A stretch of DNA of 64,000 nt. It comes from Cavia porcellus. Its lineage: Eukaryota; Chordata; Mammalia; Rodentia; Caviidae. Positions 26,233 through 39,100 of this stretch are shown piece by piece. The DNA lies in assembly GCF_034190915.1 (NCBI RefSeq), contig NW_026947484.1:79245982-79309981 (forward strand), given 5' to 3'. Position 1 is the stretch's first letter. The number at the start of each line of letters is the position of its first letter. Made by a program: the position numbers and the translations under genes. Below the pieces are notes generated by a model that made no database searches, had not been told where the DNA came from, and saw only the letters and a list, made by a program, of their open reading frames with translations.

Positions 26233-27554
26233 GAAATTTCTCCTCATTAGAAAAGTGATAATTGGTCATAAATATAGCATTGTATTTTTCCCCATTAAAT
26301 TAATCAATAGGAGGGCATAGTATTACAACTGTCTGGGTCTAACACTGAGTCATGTTATTCATAGACAACAGTATATTCTAACTTGCCCCCAATACAGTTC
26401 ACATTTTATCAGACTACCTGATGTCTGGTATTATTTACAAAGGTACTTAAGACACCGTTTAACTCCATAATTGAGTCTAATCTATATGCATCGTTAAATC
26501 CTTCTAAACTACATTGTGTATGAGATAAAATCTAGCCATTTCTGGAAAATTATAATACATTGTGTTCTGAAATGCTGGAAAATTAAATAATGCATTATTA
26601 TATTTTGCTTTAAAAATTCAGGGGAATTCACTTGCTGTGGTTAGCAGACTGAAGGCTCTGTCATTCTGTCTCTCTTAACCTCCCAGCTTATTAAGATCCT
26701 GAAGAGTGGAATGTCTTATAGTTTTAACCATAAAATTACTGGCTGTACATCTTATCAGTTGAAGGCTGAAGCAGTGTGGAACTGACTGACAGCTGCATGG
26801 AATACAGATGAAGTGATGGAGATTACAAGCCACTCAAAGTCCCATTCTATTAAATGCTTTGAAAATGAGGTTGCAGAAACTTAGCAGTCAATTTATGAAA
26901 TAGCACAGAAAGCAGAAGTTTTCTGTTTGAGGAGTTTTATTTGAGGGTTCATGTCGGCTTAGGGAAAAAGGGCAGAGGAAAACAGAAAATGTTAAGATCA
27001 TAATGGAGATATATGCTTTTGCCTAAATGTGTAAGTGGAGAAAGTTTTTTTCTTTTCTTAATCATGAAGGCAAGTTGGAAGACTAAATTATTTTATGAAA
27101 TAAAAATTGATTTATGCATAATTTATGCACACTATTAACTAAAATTTCTTCCCCTCAGTATACTTTTACATATGATAAATAATTTTTTTCACATATGAGT
27201 ACATAGATTTTATTCTAACATTTTTCCACTTGTAAGACAGACAGTTCAGCTACTTTTAATATAATCATTTTTTATAAATTTGAGGAAGTCTCTCATGTAC
27301 TGACATGGAAAAAAATCTGAGACATACTGTGAGATTGAAAAAAAGCAAGATAGTTTTTTTTTTTGTTACTGCTGTGTGAAAAAATACAATCTGTATATTC
27401 ATAGAATACTTCTAAAATGATACTTAAAAGAATTTACTACAGTGGTTGCTTTTAAGGAAGAGAATTAAGGAACAGGGTAAGAGGGAGATTCATTATGTAC
27501 TTTCTTGTACCTTTTGAATGTGTATAAGTAATATGTAAGTATAATTAATGCAGA

Positions 27555-27645
27555 TAAGTATAACTAATTAACAGAAATTAACAGAAATTTTAAAAATGAA
27601 AATTAACAGAAATGAAATTAACAGAAATTAACAGAAATTTTAAAA
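27555..27645 (+). repeat. Tandem 'attaacagaa' repeats
   Basis: The motif 'attaacagaa' occurs five times, twice followed by 'attttaaaa'. A unit of about 48 bp containing two motif copies appears to have duplicated. It is preceded (about 27300-27545) by sequence resembling an old interspersed repeat that I cannot name. Confidence 0.85.
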
Positions 27646-29279
27646 TAAAGTGAACAGCCACACCAGCAAAGGAATAAACAGACAAAATGATTTTCTGGAG
27701 CTAAACATACTCATCTTCTTAGGAAAATCATTCCCTCTTACCAAAATTATAAACATCTATAACCAAGGCTAAAGAAATAAGACCATGCACAATTTTTAAA
27801 TGAATTGTTCATTTTCTATAAATTGTGTAAGTCACTGTAAACTTTATAGCAGCAGATGGGAAACCCAATTTTCCTCTAAATAACTGAATTATAATATTTT
27901 ACATTTAAAAAGGGGTGGATAATACTAACATCATCATACATTGTCTTAGTGACTCTTGGTGGGATTTAAGTTTTAGCAAGAGTGCTTTAATATATATAAT
28001 TACTAAATGTAAACACAAAACTCCACAGATAACTGTCTGGTTATATGACTATAAATAATACTCAATGGAGGACTAAATAAACTTCTTGAAGCATATTGTT
28101 AATTATTATACAGGTTTATACAAGTATGTGGTGATAAGCATGCAAAAGTCACTAACTACATTTGCAAATTTTTTATTTTGCAAGTTTAAGTTGTGCTTTG
28201 AGGTTCCAAAATTCTTTAAATGATATCATTATACAGAAAAATAATCAAAACTATATTAGAGTTTCAGATAAGCAAATACATGTAGGGAAACATTATGGTC
28301 ATATAGTTAGAAGGAAAGTATATGAGTTCAGAGTTCTGACTATATCTAACTGATTCGCTATAATGTCCATGTACTACTGAAAAAACAATAGATCCCAACC
28401 ATTAATTTAATGAAGCCTAAAACATTTATTCAAGTTGCCACTTAGCTGAACTCATATTCAGTAATGTTTCAACAAAAAATGTTACACAATCTAAATATTC
28501 CCAATTTTACAGCATGTATTTATATTAATACAAACAAAAACGTTATATATTTTATATAAATTTATAAACACATGGACTCTCATTGACCAAATTAAAATAT
28601 AGAAAATAAAAGGAGCAATAGTCCTTTGACTAAACATGCACACTGGTAGTTTGTACTGTAATAGAATCATATAAAATTTAATCCTCATATAAAATTTAAT
28701 CTGCTATTATTGTAATCTTTTTAAAAACAATGATGTTCTATCTACCTTGAAAACTGAAAACTCACAATGCAGAAGTCAAAAATGAAGCATTTTATGTAAG
28801 AAGTTTTTATTTAAAGTTAATAACTAAAGAAAGTCAATGTGCTCAAATTGAAACACTATTACTGATTAAGAGATATTTCTAATATACAGCAATAGTTCTA
28901 AGTTACATATTGAATACTGCAAGTGCTAATCTTTTACTTCTCTTAGTAATGGATTTTATTTCAAATCTTAAACTTTCTTCATTAGCATACCTTGAAAATC
29001 GATTTGCATATTAAAGTACTTTTCTTTGTGGCAAGAATTTATTCCTAGTATTTTTAAATGGAAGTATTTCTGTATAGAAATAAGTCAAATGTTAAAAAGG
29101 GAGTCAATACAGTTATTCTGAGAATTGTAGCAAGAATCTTTGTCAGTTAGGAATTGAGTAAAGGTATTTACTTGCTATTCTGAAGTATCCAAACCTAACT
29201 AGTTTAACATCAACTGAATAAATTACATATTCCACTTATTTTGGGGTTCATAAGGAATGGCCCCAATTGAGGGACCCCT

Positions 29280-29311
29280 CAGAAGGGAATCCCTTCTGAC
29301 TTTAAAAGTCA
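29280..29311. repeat. Two overlapping palindromes
   Basis: CAGAAGGGA-A-TCCCTTCTG (9-bp arms, 29280-29298) overlaps TGACTTT-A-AAAGTCA (7-bp arms, 29297-29311). Both are perfect. Function unknown. Confidence 0.9.
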
Positions 29312-30124
29312 GTGGATGTTCAAGTTCCTCCTATAAAATGATGTTAGTTTTATTCAACAGCAAACATCTGCACTTGTGCTATAAACCATCTCTCAATCAG
29401 GTATAATAAGTGAGGTAGTGTAAATGCTAGGTAAACAGTCATCTTACGCATCATTTAGAGAAGACAATAAGAAAAAGAAGCCTGTACATGTTCAGGACAG
29501 ACACAATTTTACTGCACTCTCGGGTTAGTTTTCCATCTATATAAAACTCATAGGTGTAGAGGGCCGACTCTATTGTTTGCAGTCACAAATTTTGGCTACT
29601 GCTATGCAATCAGTTGTATCAATCATGTTATAGATTATAGATGGAACAACAGAGAATAGGAAAGGTTACTGAAGTTACATGGCATAGTTTGGCTCAATGT
29701 TTGTCTGTATATGCATTTTATGGCTCTATAGTGAATGAAAAAGATATGACATCAAGTAAGTTGCTTTCAATGATCTGGCACTTGCCAAAAAAAAAAAAAA
29801 TTTTTTTTTCAGGAGTTGGAACAACCAAAAACATACTGATTTTTTTAACATTTGGAAAGAAAAGAATGGTAGGAATTCTTCAATAAGTCTATAGTACTTA
29901 AACTTTATTAATGTCAGTAAAATGTGAAACTATAAACTAAGAATCATAAATTCATTGTGAATCAAGCCAATGCAAATCTTTAGTAGCATCAAAAAGGAGC
30001 TCTGTTTCAGAAAGATGTTTTGATAACTAAATGCAAAGTAATACAATGAACACTAGTGGAGAAATATTTAGTTGAGTGTGTACATATCACCATATGATTT
30101 TGATAGGAGTACTTTATGATTTTT

Positions 30125-30217
30125 TATCTTTTTTTTTGTGGTACGGGGGATCAAACTCATGACCTTACTGTGCTTGTCAGGCAGGTGCTTATGCCACTAA
30201 GCTATATCCCCAGTCCC
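30125..30217 (-). repeat. ID-type SINE
   Basis: The plus strand reads a T-rich tail, 'tggtacgggggatcaaactc', 'aggcaggtgcttatgccact' and 'aagctatatccccagtccc'. This is an inverted, moderately diverged ID copy. Confidence 0.85.
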
Positions 30218-30713
30218 TAGAAACCTTATCTTTTTGTGTTTCTTTTGTTATAAAGGAAATATTCTTGAAAAAAAAAATTCTGCAACCATTTTTATCCTTA
30301 ATAAAACAAACCTCAAATATGAATCTTTTCAGGGAAAATTAATTTGTATAACGGATATAATGAATTAAAATTTTCAAATATTTTCAATTATTTTTAGTTA
30401 CTATAATTCAATTATTTTATAGATTTTAGTTTATCAATGAATATAATAAAAAAACCACATCAATTTGTGTATTGAATAATTAAGTAATAATGCTACCTTT
30501 CATACATGATACAGAAACAGAAGAGGTATCCCTTACTCCCCCCCAAAAGAGCTTAAATCATAAAATTTACACTCTTAGTGTCTGCAACTATATAAACTGT
30601 AATAAAACTCTAAATTCAGGTGCTGAGGATGTTTAAGAGGTAGCAAAAAATTAATGTGAAGGCAAGAGTGGTTTGAGAAGGTGAGCAGGAAAAGATGGGG
30701 CGGGAATGATGGT

Positions 30714-31078
30714 TGTGTTATGGCTTATGTCTAGATGCTCCTCCAAAGCCTCATGCAGTCATAGGTGGGGCTTTTTCTGAGGTGGCTGGATCCAGAGTGG
30801 GTAACACTGAGGTTTAAGGATTGAATACTACCTGCCCTATGTAGGTTGCATAAGATAAAAGCGGCAGAAAGATACTGTTAAGGCCCCTTCTTTGTTGCTT
30901 TTGCTACCTTCTATGTGTCATAAACTATTTCTCCTCTGCAATCCCTGTCTGCCCTCTACCTTGCTTTGCAGCCAGCCGACTGGACTGAAACCTCCACAAA
31001 TTGTGAGCTGAAATACACCTTTCCTTTAACTTTCAGTGTCAGTATTTTGTCTCAGCAATGGGAAAAGTAACCAACACA
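30714..31078 (+). mobile_element. Solitary LTR (rodent ERVL/MaLR-like)
   Basis: This 365-bp element starts TGTGTT and ends AACACA, perfect 6-bp inverted termini. It is flanked by GATGGT/GATGAT, a probable target-site duplication. Near the 3' end, 'gaaacctccacaaattgtga' and 'aatacacctttcctttaact' follow the order seen in common rodent ERVL/MaLR-type LTRs (known family feature). No internal retroviral genes adjoin it, so it is a solo LTR or a recombined remnant. It is intronic, antisense to RFX3. The exact subfamily is not determined. Confidence 0.7.
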
Positions 31079-31339
31079 GATGATAGCATGAGAGAGAATG
31101 GATGAAAAAGAAGTGGGAAAGCACATTTTTCCTGGTTTTTTTTTTTTCTAGCCTTAATAAATGCAAGTATTTTCCTTTTCACTAAAAATGACTTTCCAGG
31201 TGGCCTTTATTACCAATGCTCTAATATACTGGTAACTTTCTTCTACCTCTTTTCTTTCTTTTTTATTTTGCTAAAGATACAGTTATTTTTGTATCTAGGA
31301 TATTTTATAATTATTTTGTAACAACCATGACTCAAAGAC

Positions 31340-31440
31340 AAGAAGAAATAAGGAAATCATTTAATCTAGCTAATCCCTCATTTTATTGATAGGGGATCTG
31401 AGCTCCAGAGAAGCTATGATTTATTAGTGGCAGCGCTCTT
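31340..31440 (-). repeat. MIR SINE, diverged
   Basis: 'ctcattttattgatagggga' followed by 'tctgagctccagagaagcta' matches the inverted MIR core loosely. Confidence 0.45.
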
Positions 31441-32637
31441 TAGTTTCTAACTTATATAAACATGCTGATAGGAGTAGAGACTTAGAAATATTATATATTT
31501 CATATCATTAAAAGCAAGAGATAGGTACACATATGAATCCTTGAAAAACAAAGAAGAAATTACTAAAAAGAAACATTCTATTCCAAACAGCTGGTTACCA
31601 GTTCCAATGTTAGAAAGAAATAGCGAATTAAAAACAAAGGGCTTTAAAAATAGATGACACAAAAAGCACTAACTGATGAAAATATTAACACAGGTAATCA
31701 CTGCAAATATACAAAGTGTATGCAAAGTACTTACCTAGTACATAGAGCAACTTGAGGAAAACACATAAAATGAAAACTATAAATTTCTCATGTTATTTTC
31801 TCCCAAATTTATCTCTACCTTATTTTATGGTAAGAAAGGGTATGTTCCTTCATTCAAATGCTTAGCACCTTTGTATATAAAACATGCAGAAAATCAGCCA
31901 TTGCAACTTTGGCTTAAGTGATCATTTTTCTCCATAGGCTTAGTTGAGGTGAAAAAGGAAAGTTTGGCATACGGACTTTGATGATTTCAAATTCTGTACA
32001 ATTTTCTGTAGTTATTTCTGATATCATTTCAACATATTAAAATATCTTGTGTTAAAATAACCATATTTAAAATTTTAAAAACTCATATATATAGCTGTGT
32101 TCCTAATATACTATTTGATCACAACTATAGTTATAGTTTGCAGAAGTTCTTTGTATGTGAATCATCCATGTTATTGCTTCCCAAAGTGTTTCTCTGTAAA
32201 ATGTAACATTTCATATAGCAATGTTAAATTTTTTAACTATTTAAGTAATGATTTCAGTACATATTAAAAAAAACAATTGTATATGTTTTTCTATGTTAAA
32301 AGTGAGTTGGTTTAAAAGATCTTAAGCGAATAATAGTAAAAACATATGTGAATACAAAAAAACCTTAATGACTAAGTTTAGAATATGTTTCCATACATAA
32401 TCTAAGTTCTCTGGGGATGAGCTGACAAAAAAATGCTACTACTAAATGATGTGAACATTCCAAGTAAACTATATTTTATTCTCTATTTTACTGATTGGGT
32501 TTTATAAAGTAAGAATAGCATAAAAATAAGTTTTTTTGGTAAGATTTAAAGTACTTTAGTGAATATCACTGAAGAAATTCGATTAAAATCAGAAAAATTC
32601 CTTACTTCCCATTACTTATGAAAATATCCTAATTCGC

Positions 32638-32642
<5 letters not shown>

Positions 32643-32673
<31 letters not shown>
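32643..32673 (+). repeat. (TA)n microsatellite
   Basis: About 15 uninterrupted TA units, 170 bp from an RFX3 exon donor. Confidence 0.97.
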
Positions 32674-32676
<3 letters not shown>

Positions 32677-32845
32677 TAACATTCTGCATAATACCACATA
32701 TATTAAATTCAGAAAGCTACCAAAATACTACTGCTTAACATGCGCTTATTCCAGTCTCATCTTTGTAGTTCTTTCACTAAGGAAAAATGTGTACTAGAAG
32801 CTACCAAGAAGTTAAATTTAGAAAATAAAATCACAAAATACTTAC

Positions 32846-33104
32846 TGTTGCTGGGGAGGCTCGAGTTGTGTGTGTCACTGAGTGACCAGAATTCTCCATT
32901 GAATTGCCAATCAGATAGGTTCCTCCAGAGCTGCTGATAAGTTGTCCTCCAGTGACGCCCATTTGAATCCCACCAGTGCCCACCATACTGTGGGAGGAGA
33001 CCACGGTAGTCACCTGTGCAGAACTCCCTTGAGTATCAAAATAATTCCCTCCAGTGTTTTGGCTGTACATCTGTGTTTCTGTGTAAGGATAAGTTGTTGT
33101 TCGG
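32846..33104 (-). CDS. RFX3: RFX3 exon: Gly/Ser/Thr-rich activation region
   Basis: This 259-bp exon supplies one base for the split Ile codon and then 86 uninterrupted codons, from RTTTYPYTETQMYSQ to HTTRASPAT. The content (QMGVTGGQLISSSGGTYLIG and similar) is the low-complexity activation region that lies between the Gln-rich segment and the DNA-binding domain of RFX3. It ends exactly on a codon boundary at GCAACA followed by gtaagt (phase 0). The acceptor is ctaaag, preceded by a pyrimidine tract that is almost wholly one T run (A run on the plus strand, 33119-33140). The next exon by phase and protein order is 14116-14042 (IEMAIETLQK). The coding part is GC-richer than the flanking intron, as expected. 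Confidence 0.97.
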
Positions 33105-33118
33105 CTTTAGAAGAAGAA

Positions 33119-33140
33119 TAAAAAAAAAAAAAAAAAAAAA
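33119..33140 (+). repeat. A22 run in the splice-acceptor tract of an RFX3 exon
   Basis: A run of about 22 A on the plus strand. On the transcribed strand it is a T run ending 14 bp before the 33104 acceptor, so it makes up most of the polypyrimidine tract. Confidence 0.9.
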
Positions 33141-33639
33141 GGAAAAATTCACTAACTTATACTGCCAGATAAATATTATTCAGTATAAATTTATTTAAAA
33201 TATATCATTTAGCTTATACTTTGGAACATGGCAAATGTTGCATTTTGTACTTCATTCCCCAAAATAGTCAAATTTACTTTCCAAGTTAAAGGTTTCTTTT
33301 AATTACTATCTCAACTCATTTCTGTAACCTTAGAGTTTCTGTCCTCTACAGATAAGTACCTCTAGCACATAAATAAGTTCAAGTCCTTTCCCTCAAAAAA
33401 ACCCTGCTGAGCATCTGCTTTATTTCCTTTTACAACCTGCAAATCCAATCTTTAGAAAAGCTGAGATCTGTAATCATGGGGCTGACAAGCCAACTGCTTC
33501 GTTCTCAGGTGACTGACTCACAGGAAGGCTCTGTGGAAAGTTTGGGTCCAAAAGGATGTTGAGTTTATTTACTTTTGGCCCAAAATCTCTAATATCCCCC
33601 CACCCCTTTCACTCTCAAGGGTCTCCTTTACGATATGAC

Positions 33640-35230
33640 TGTGTCCCTTATTTACATTCTCCTTTCTGCTTTCCACCAGTGAGGTCGACCTTCTGCCCCT
33701 AGCCTTTCACTGAAACTTCTTTAATAAGGTCACTTGTGACCAAATCTAAATATCAAACTAAAAGGCTCTGTCAGCCCTCATCTTTTTTTAACCTCTCTGC
33801 GGTATGACATTGCTGACCATTCCATGTTGCCCTTTCCCTCCTTTTTCTGTTCTGATTAAGCTTATTTTATTTTATTTTTTGTTTTTAATTGGCTACAATT
33901 TACATTAAGATAGTAGAAGTTAAACATACAGACATTCAAAAACGTATAGTAATAATATAAAACACAACTGTATCTTAAAATTCAAATACGAAATTAAAAT
34001 TCCCAGTTTTTCCCTTCTCGTTCCCTCCCTATTCTCGAGGTAGCCACTCCTGATAGTTTGGCTTGTGCGTGTTTTCAGCCGTTTCCTGTCCTTACCTCAC
34101 GCCTTCCCTCTTTCTTAACCATTCTGGTCCCTTAGCTCTTGTGGCATTTCTACTGTTTACATTTTTACCACCACCTCACGGGAACCTTTTGCCAGTCTCC
34201 AATTTCCTGGCACTTTCTATACTGTATTTTCTGAGCATTTTTTGTTTCTCTTTATTTTAATTTACATCACCTACCTTTACAAAATACTATAGTATGACAT
34301 ATGTATACTTACACTAAGTAATCATAGAGAATGATATCTCTGCCATCTTTACTTTCAAGTTATACTTTAAGAATTTTAAATCTGGGTTTCTGGTTAACTA
34401 TGTTTAGAAAACCATTGATAAGTAGGTGGTTCTGCATATAAAATCTAACATAAGATATTATTCCTTCTCTTCCTTCCTCTCATTCTATACTCCCCTCTCA
34501 GTAACACAGTATCACCAGTCTCAGTTTTGGAAATCAATGCTGATTCTTCCTTCATGCCGAATGACATGAGTCATAAAGTCCTGTCAATTTGATCTTTTAA
34601 ATAAAATCCATAATTCAAAATTCTCCAAATTTCCTTTCCTTTCTCATACTTGCCTTAATTCATACTGCTACCTATTATAACTGCCTACTGAGTGGTTTTC
34701 ACCCCTCTACTCAGTCTCTCTTCCAGCCTATCTCCAACTCTGCTAAAGGAGGAATTTTTTAAAATGCAAATGTGAAAAGAAAACTTTCCTTAACCATTTT
34801 TCCGTGATTCTCTCTCACCTTCAAGTTTCTCTTTCCTTCAGAAAAAGTTCACAACCTTTAATAGCTCTATAGGAGCATCAGGGGCTGGTGCTTATGTAAT
34901 CTCAGTTGTTACTAGCCAAGTTCTCAAATGCTTTCTTCTTTAATAACACTTGAATATTTTGCTTATATACTTGAATTACAGTTTTCTTACCTCTCTGCTT
35001 TTCCTATGCCTTCTCTGCCATCCTCTGCATAGAAGACTGCATTTTACTTCAACTCCCTTTCTTTGTACTAATCATCCCTAAACTCTCAGTTTAAATTCCG
35101 TATCTCAGAATTATTTTCTGTACCCTTTACCCTCCATAGCCACTCCTTATGGTATTATTATGTTGTGTTCTCTGTTCTTTCCTTACACACTTTACATTCC
35201 TAAAATTTCTATGAATTCCCATGAAATCAC
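33640..35230 (+). repeat. Long, diverged L2 LINE (partial ORF2 to near 3' end)
   Basis: Several L2 ORF2 and 3' blocks occur in the right order. 'cactgaaacttctttaataa' and 'ggtcacttgtgaccaaatct' come first, then 'cctctctgcggtatgacatt' (the LSAAFDT region of the reverse transcriptase). They are followed by 'gattcttccttcatgccgaa', 'aaaatgcaaatgtgaaaaga' and the CTCC/TTCCC-rich 3' part. It has no open frame and is dead. A stretch at about 33865-34060 (TTTTATT-rich, then 'gccactcctgatagtttggc') does not fit and may be an insertion of another old repeat. Confidence 0.65.
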
Positions 35231-35904
35231 ATTTTAGTTCCATCTGTAATAACGAAATATATGTGCTGATATATATATATTAAGCACACTAATTTAAAGT
35301 ATACTGTACATAGTAACGAATTTCAAAAAATAACACAAATCCTTTGTTAACCCATAAAAAACTATGCTAAACTTTCCATGTTTGTGTATAATTTAACCCA
35401 CTACAACACTTGTAATTTATAATATAAACTCTAGTAAGATAATTGTAATTGGAAAGTATTCCAAAGTAAGTAAAATTATCCCTTTCCAGGCATAAATTTC
35501 AATTTGTGGTGATGACAGAAACAACTCCACAAAGAGCATTCTTTTTAGATAGAAAATGCTATTTCAAATATATATATAAAATTCTTGTCCATCATTACTA
35601 CATTTCTCATTTGGAAATCTCACTTATTTAGTAAAATAAAAGACATTGATTACAAATTTAGATAAAAGACAAATTAGGTCATTCTAATTTATGCAAAATG
35701 AATATAACAGTAGATCCACTTAATTGTGATTAAAATAACACAGTTAGATATTGGTGTTTAAGTAATCAAATAAATCCTACAAATACACACAGAAAAATAG
35801 TTACTCTGAAAAATGCAGAATATGATGCTGGCTTTCCCTAAATAGCCCAAGTAGCTAAGCACACCCTCTAGTAATAAGTAAATTTGACAAATAAAAATAT
35901 GACA

Positions 35905-36060
35905 AAGCTTGTGTTTACTGATCATTTACTAAGTATCTCATTTAAACTTCCTGACAACTCTTTGAGGTAGGTTTTGCTATAATTCCTATTTCTTATAAAA
36001 ACTAAATAAATGAAGTCTGGATAGTTTAAGAAGCCTTGTATATAGCACATAGCTGAGGAT
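35905..36060 (-). repeat. MIR SINE
   Basis: 'aacttcctgacaactctttg', 'aggtaggttttgctataatt' and 'cctatttcttataaaaacta' follow the inverted MIR consensus order. Confidence 0.7.
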
Positions 36061-37229
36061 CATGAATTTGAAATATAAATTTAATTATGCTGTCAACTGT
36101 TACATCACCTAATTAAGAGCTTAACAATTTATGTATGTCAATGATCTATATGAGTAACTACTAGGACTAATCCTAAAAAATAATAGATGGGCCGAATCAA
36201 CTTTCTTTTGCTATTTGGGATTTCCTTACACCTCACTGTTACTCTCACCACATTACTCTATTAACCATAACAGGATTTGCTGATGATACTTTCACTAGTA
36301 AGGAAGGACAGATGGAAAAGGCAAGGCCATTCAGAGGAAACTGCATTTACCATCACAAAACTTGACCATGGAAGTTGCTACTGCATCATAAGAAAAACAT
36401 AACTAGATTTAAATCACCCTATCCTTCAGCCATGCTCTCCTCATACAGTTAATTCTTAATGAACAACAATAAGACATCACAGATATAAAATCAATATAAC
36501 CCTTAAGTCAGCATGAAAATATAGTAGTAAAAAGCAAGTCACTTTAAGTTTCCATACTTCCTTCCAGTGGGGCATGACTCATGAGCTAGAAAATGCCCAA
36601 AGAACAAAAGAAGGAAGAAAGCTACTAAAGAATATGTTTATTCTATAAAATAGCACCATGAATCCATTGTCCAATCATGATCCAGAGAACTGGAAAGAAG
36701 GCTGGGCTATATGGCACAAACATACACTGGAGGAAGGATGAGCAATTTTTAAGAGGTTAAAAAAAAGAACACAGTTGTTTTAGAAAGAAGTGACATAAAT
36801 TATCTGCATTTGATTCTGACAAGAATACATTTGTAATGGCAAATGGAGGAGACTTGTACACATGGGTTAATAACAGAGGCAAAGAAAACATCATGGTATC
36901 CTTAGTCATTGTTCTCTCAAATCAATCAAGCAAGCATTAACCCATTTGCTAGAGTCCCTGGAGCAAAGGTCATGCACAAGCAACTCATAAAATTTTTTTC
37001 TATGCCTGCATGCTTTAAGATCCCGATAAAATAGATCTAGTGTAAATGGACAGGGGACCAAGAGATGGAGTAAGGAATGAACAAGAAAAGGGGATAAATA
37101 AAGATGTTTCGTGTACATGCACCAACTCCCCCAAAAGAATGTAATCATGATGTACTGCAAATATGTACCAATAAAATTTTACAATAAAAATATTGAGGAA
37201 TTTTTAAATAGAAGAGACAGCAAACACCA

Positions 37230-37253
37230 AAAAAAAAAAAAAAAAAAAAAAAA
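37230..37253 (+). repeat. A24 run, possible retroposon tail
   Basis: A pure A-run of about 24 preceded by 'caataaaattttacaataaaa' at about 37170. This could be the 3' tail of an unrecognised plus-strand retroposon covering part of 36550-37230; I cannot name the family. Confidence 0.5.
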
Positions 37254-38114
37254 GTTCTTTCTGAGGTACTACAAATGACTCTTCTAATTCTTACACTTCA
37301 AATCAGCTTGTTTTCCATATTGTATACACTGAATACATCCTTCCTATGAGTTGTTGCTTGCACACTATTTTCCCCAGAAATTTCTAAAGCATATGCTTCA
37401 GAAAAATTACTCAATTTTTGGCATATAAGATTGCAAGCAGCTATTTCTGGGCTGTGCATTCCTGAAATAGCTAAATTCCCAAGCAATTTTGTAAAGATTT
37501 TAGAAGATGCTGCTGTATTCATTTTGCTTTTTCTGTATTGAGTATCATAGACTACATCATGAAAGTCATATGTCATATTATTTCTAAACTAGGAGAAATC
37601 TTCTCATTGCTCTCTGCATGTATTCGGTAATGAATGTGAATACTCAGATACACATACACTTGCTGACAAAAGCTTCCTCAGGGCTGACACTATTACAAGG
37701 TTTTTGTAAATGTTGGGACTCTGAACCATTTAATTCGGTGTATTAGTGCTATTTGCATCCTTCATCGTAGCCTAGCATATAGCTTGACTAATCATGAGCC
37801 TGAATATTATCTGCTTACTTATTCACTACAATTATCATGCTAATTTGCCTTAGCTGTAAACAATTTTTGATTTTAGCCTCTAGTGTCTTATCCATAAATG
37901 CAAATATACACTATTTCTATATTACATGTTTTATATTTTACCAAAGTTCTGAGCATCTGCCCACCAATGAGCTTATAACTATAAAATCAAGCAATAGTAC
38001 TAAAGTGAAAAATAGCTTGTAAATTTCACACAACGAATGTATTATAGTGATAGAATATTTAACAGTAATTATTATTCTTTCATTGGTACAGTCTTTCTTG
38101 TTTTCAAGCTGCTT

Positions 38115-38290
38115 TATATGCATTATTTTAACAAATATTTATTCAGTATCTGTTTTGGCACCAAGAATAAAAGGAACAAAATAAACATGGCCTCTACTTT
38201 CATAAGGATTATATAGCTCAAGGGGTAATTACATAAATATAAGACAGGAAATAAGATAGAAATTTTTAGAACTAAAACGGTTAAAAGATT
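38115..38290 (-). repeat. L2 LINE fragment
   Basis: 'aacaaatatttattcagtat', 'catggcctctactttcataa' and 'aagacaggaaataagataga' follow the reverse complement of the L2 3' end in order. Confidence 0.6.
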
Positions 38291-38974
38291 AGGTAAAAGT
38301 AAACATGCAGGGAGTATAAACAAATGTTTGTTAAACAGGAGAGGATCATGAAATCAATTTTCATATATTAAAACACCATTAAAAAAAACCAGAATAGATT
38401 ACAAAAGATCAGAGTATATTACACCCAGTGAAATAAAAAGAAGTTATTTTTAGGAATTTTTGTTTTTATCATAAAGAGTAAGTATGTATATACATGTGTC
38501 TATTTATCTGAGTTTAAAATGTATGTCTAACTTCCTTACTAAGAGATTCAAAGCCTGAAAGTTATCATTGAAGAATGGCAAGAAGTTTGGATTTTATTTT
38601 AGGTTGGGACAGAGTAAGGGCATAGATGGATGGGGAAGTAGGAGAAAATAAACTTTAACTTCAGGCAGAGGCAGAGCAGCAATGGCATGCCAACAAAGGG
38701 AGTGGAGAAGCAGTCCTCGGCTGTTGTGGGTAATGTAATATGATTCTATGCCCTGTGTTTGTTAGACATAACATAACGATAAGAAATGAACTTCCTGGCA
38801 AGTGCTTGTATTGATGGCAGTATATATCTGATTGGACTAGGTTAAGGAAACATGTAAAAGCAGCCAGCGAGCACAAATTTTTAAATATCTTTAGAAAATA
38901 TGAAAGCATTCTAGGAGGATTTTGTAACCATAAAAAATCATTAAGAGGCAGGGAATAAGTGAATTATCCAGGCT

Positions 38975-39100
38975 GCGAACTCTTATCCCCCTTTTACATA
39001 TGGGGAAAGGACTTGCTCTGAGGGTAGCACTCACAGAATAATGAGGAGGAAAGCCTGGAGCTCAGGTCTGGATGCCTCCCAGTCCTGTGTTCTTTCTGTC
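38975..39100 (-). repeat. MIR SINE
   Basis: 'ttatcccccttttacatatg', 'aggaaagcctggagctcagg' and 'gtgttctttctgtcac' follow the inverted MIR order. Confidence 0.65.

Larger units (their letters stand above)
14117..32845 (-). other. RFX3: RFX3 intron, 18.7 kb
   Basis: This large intron contains B1-like SINEs, three young ID insertions (22441, 25797, 26119), CA and TA microsatellites, short tandem duplications near 18913 and 27550, a MIR near 23588, paired palindromes at 29280-29311 and a solitary LTR at 30714-31078. Between 15880 and 16545 the sequence is somewhat GC-richer than its surroundings, probably an old repeat I cannot name. No exon was found. Confidence 0.8.
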
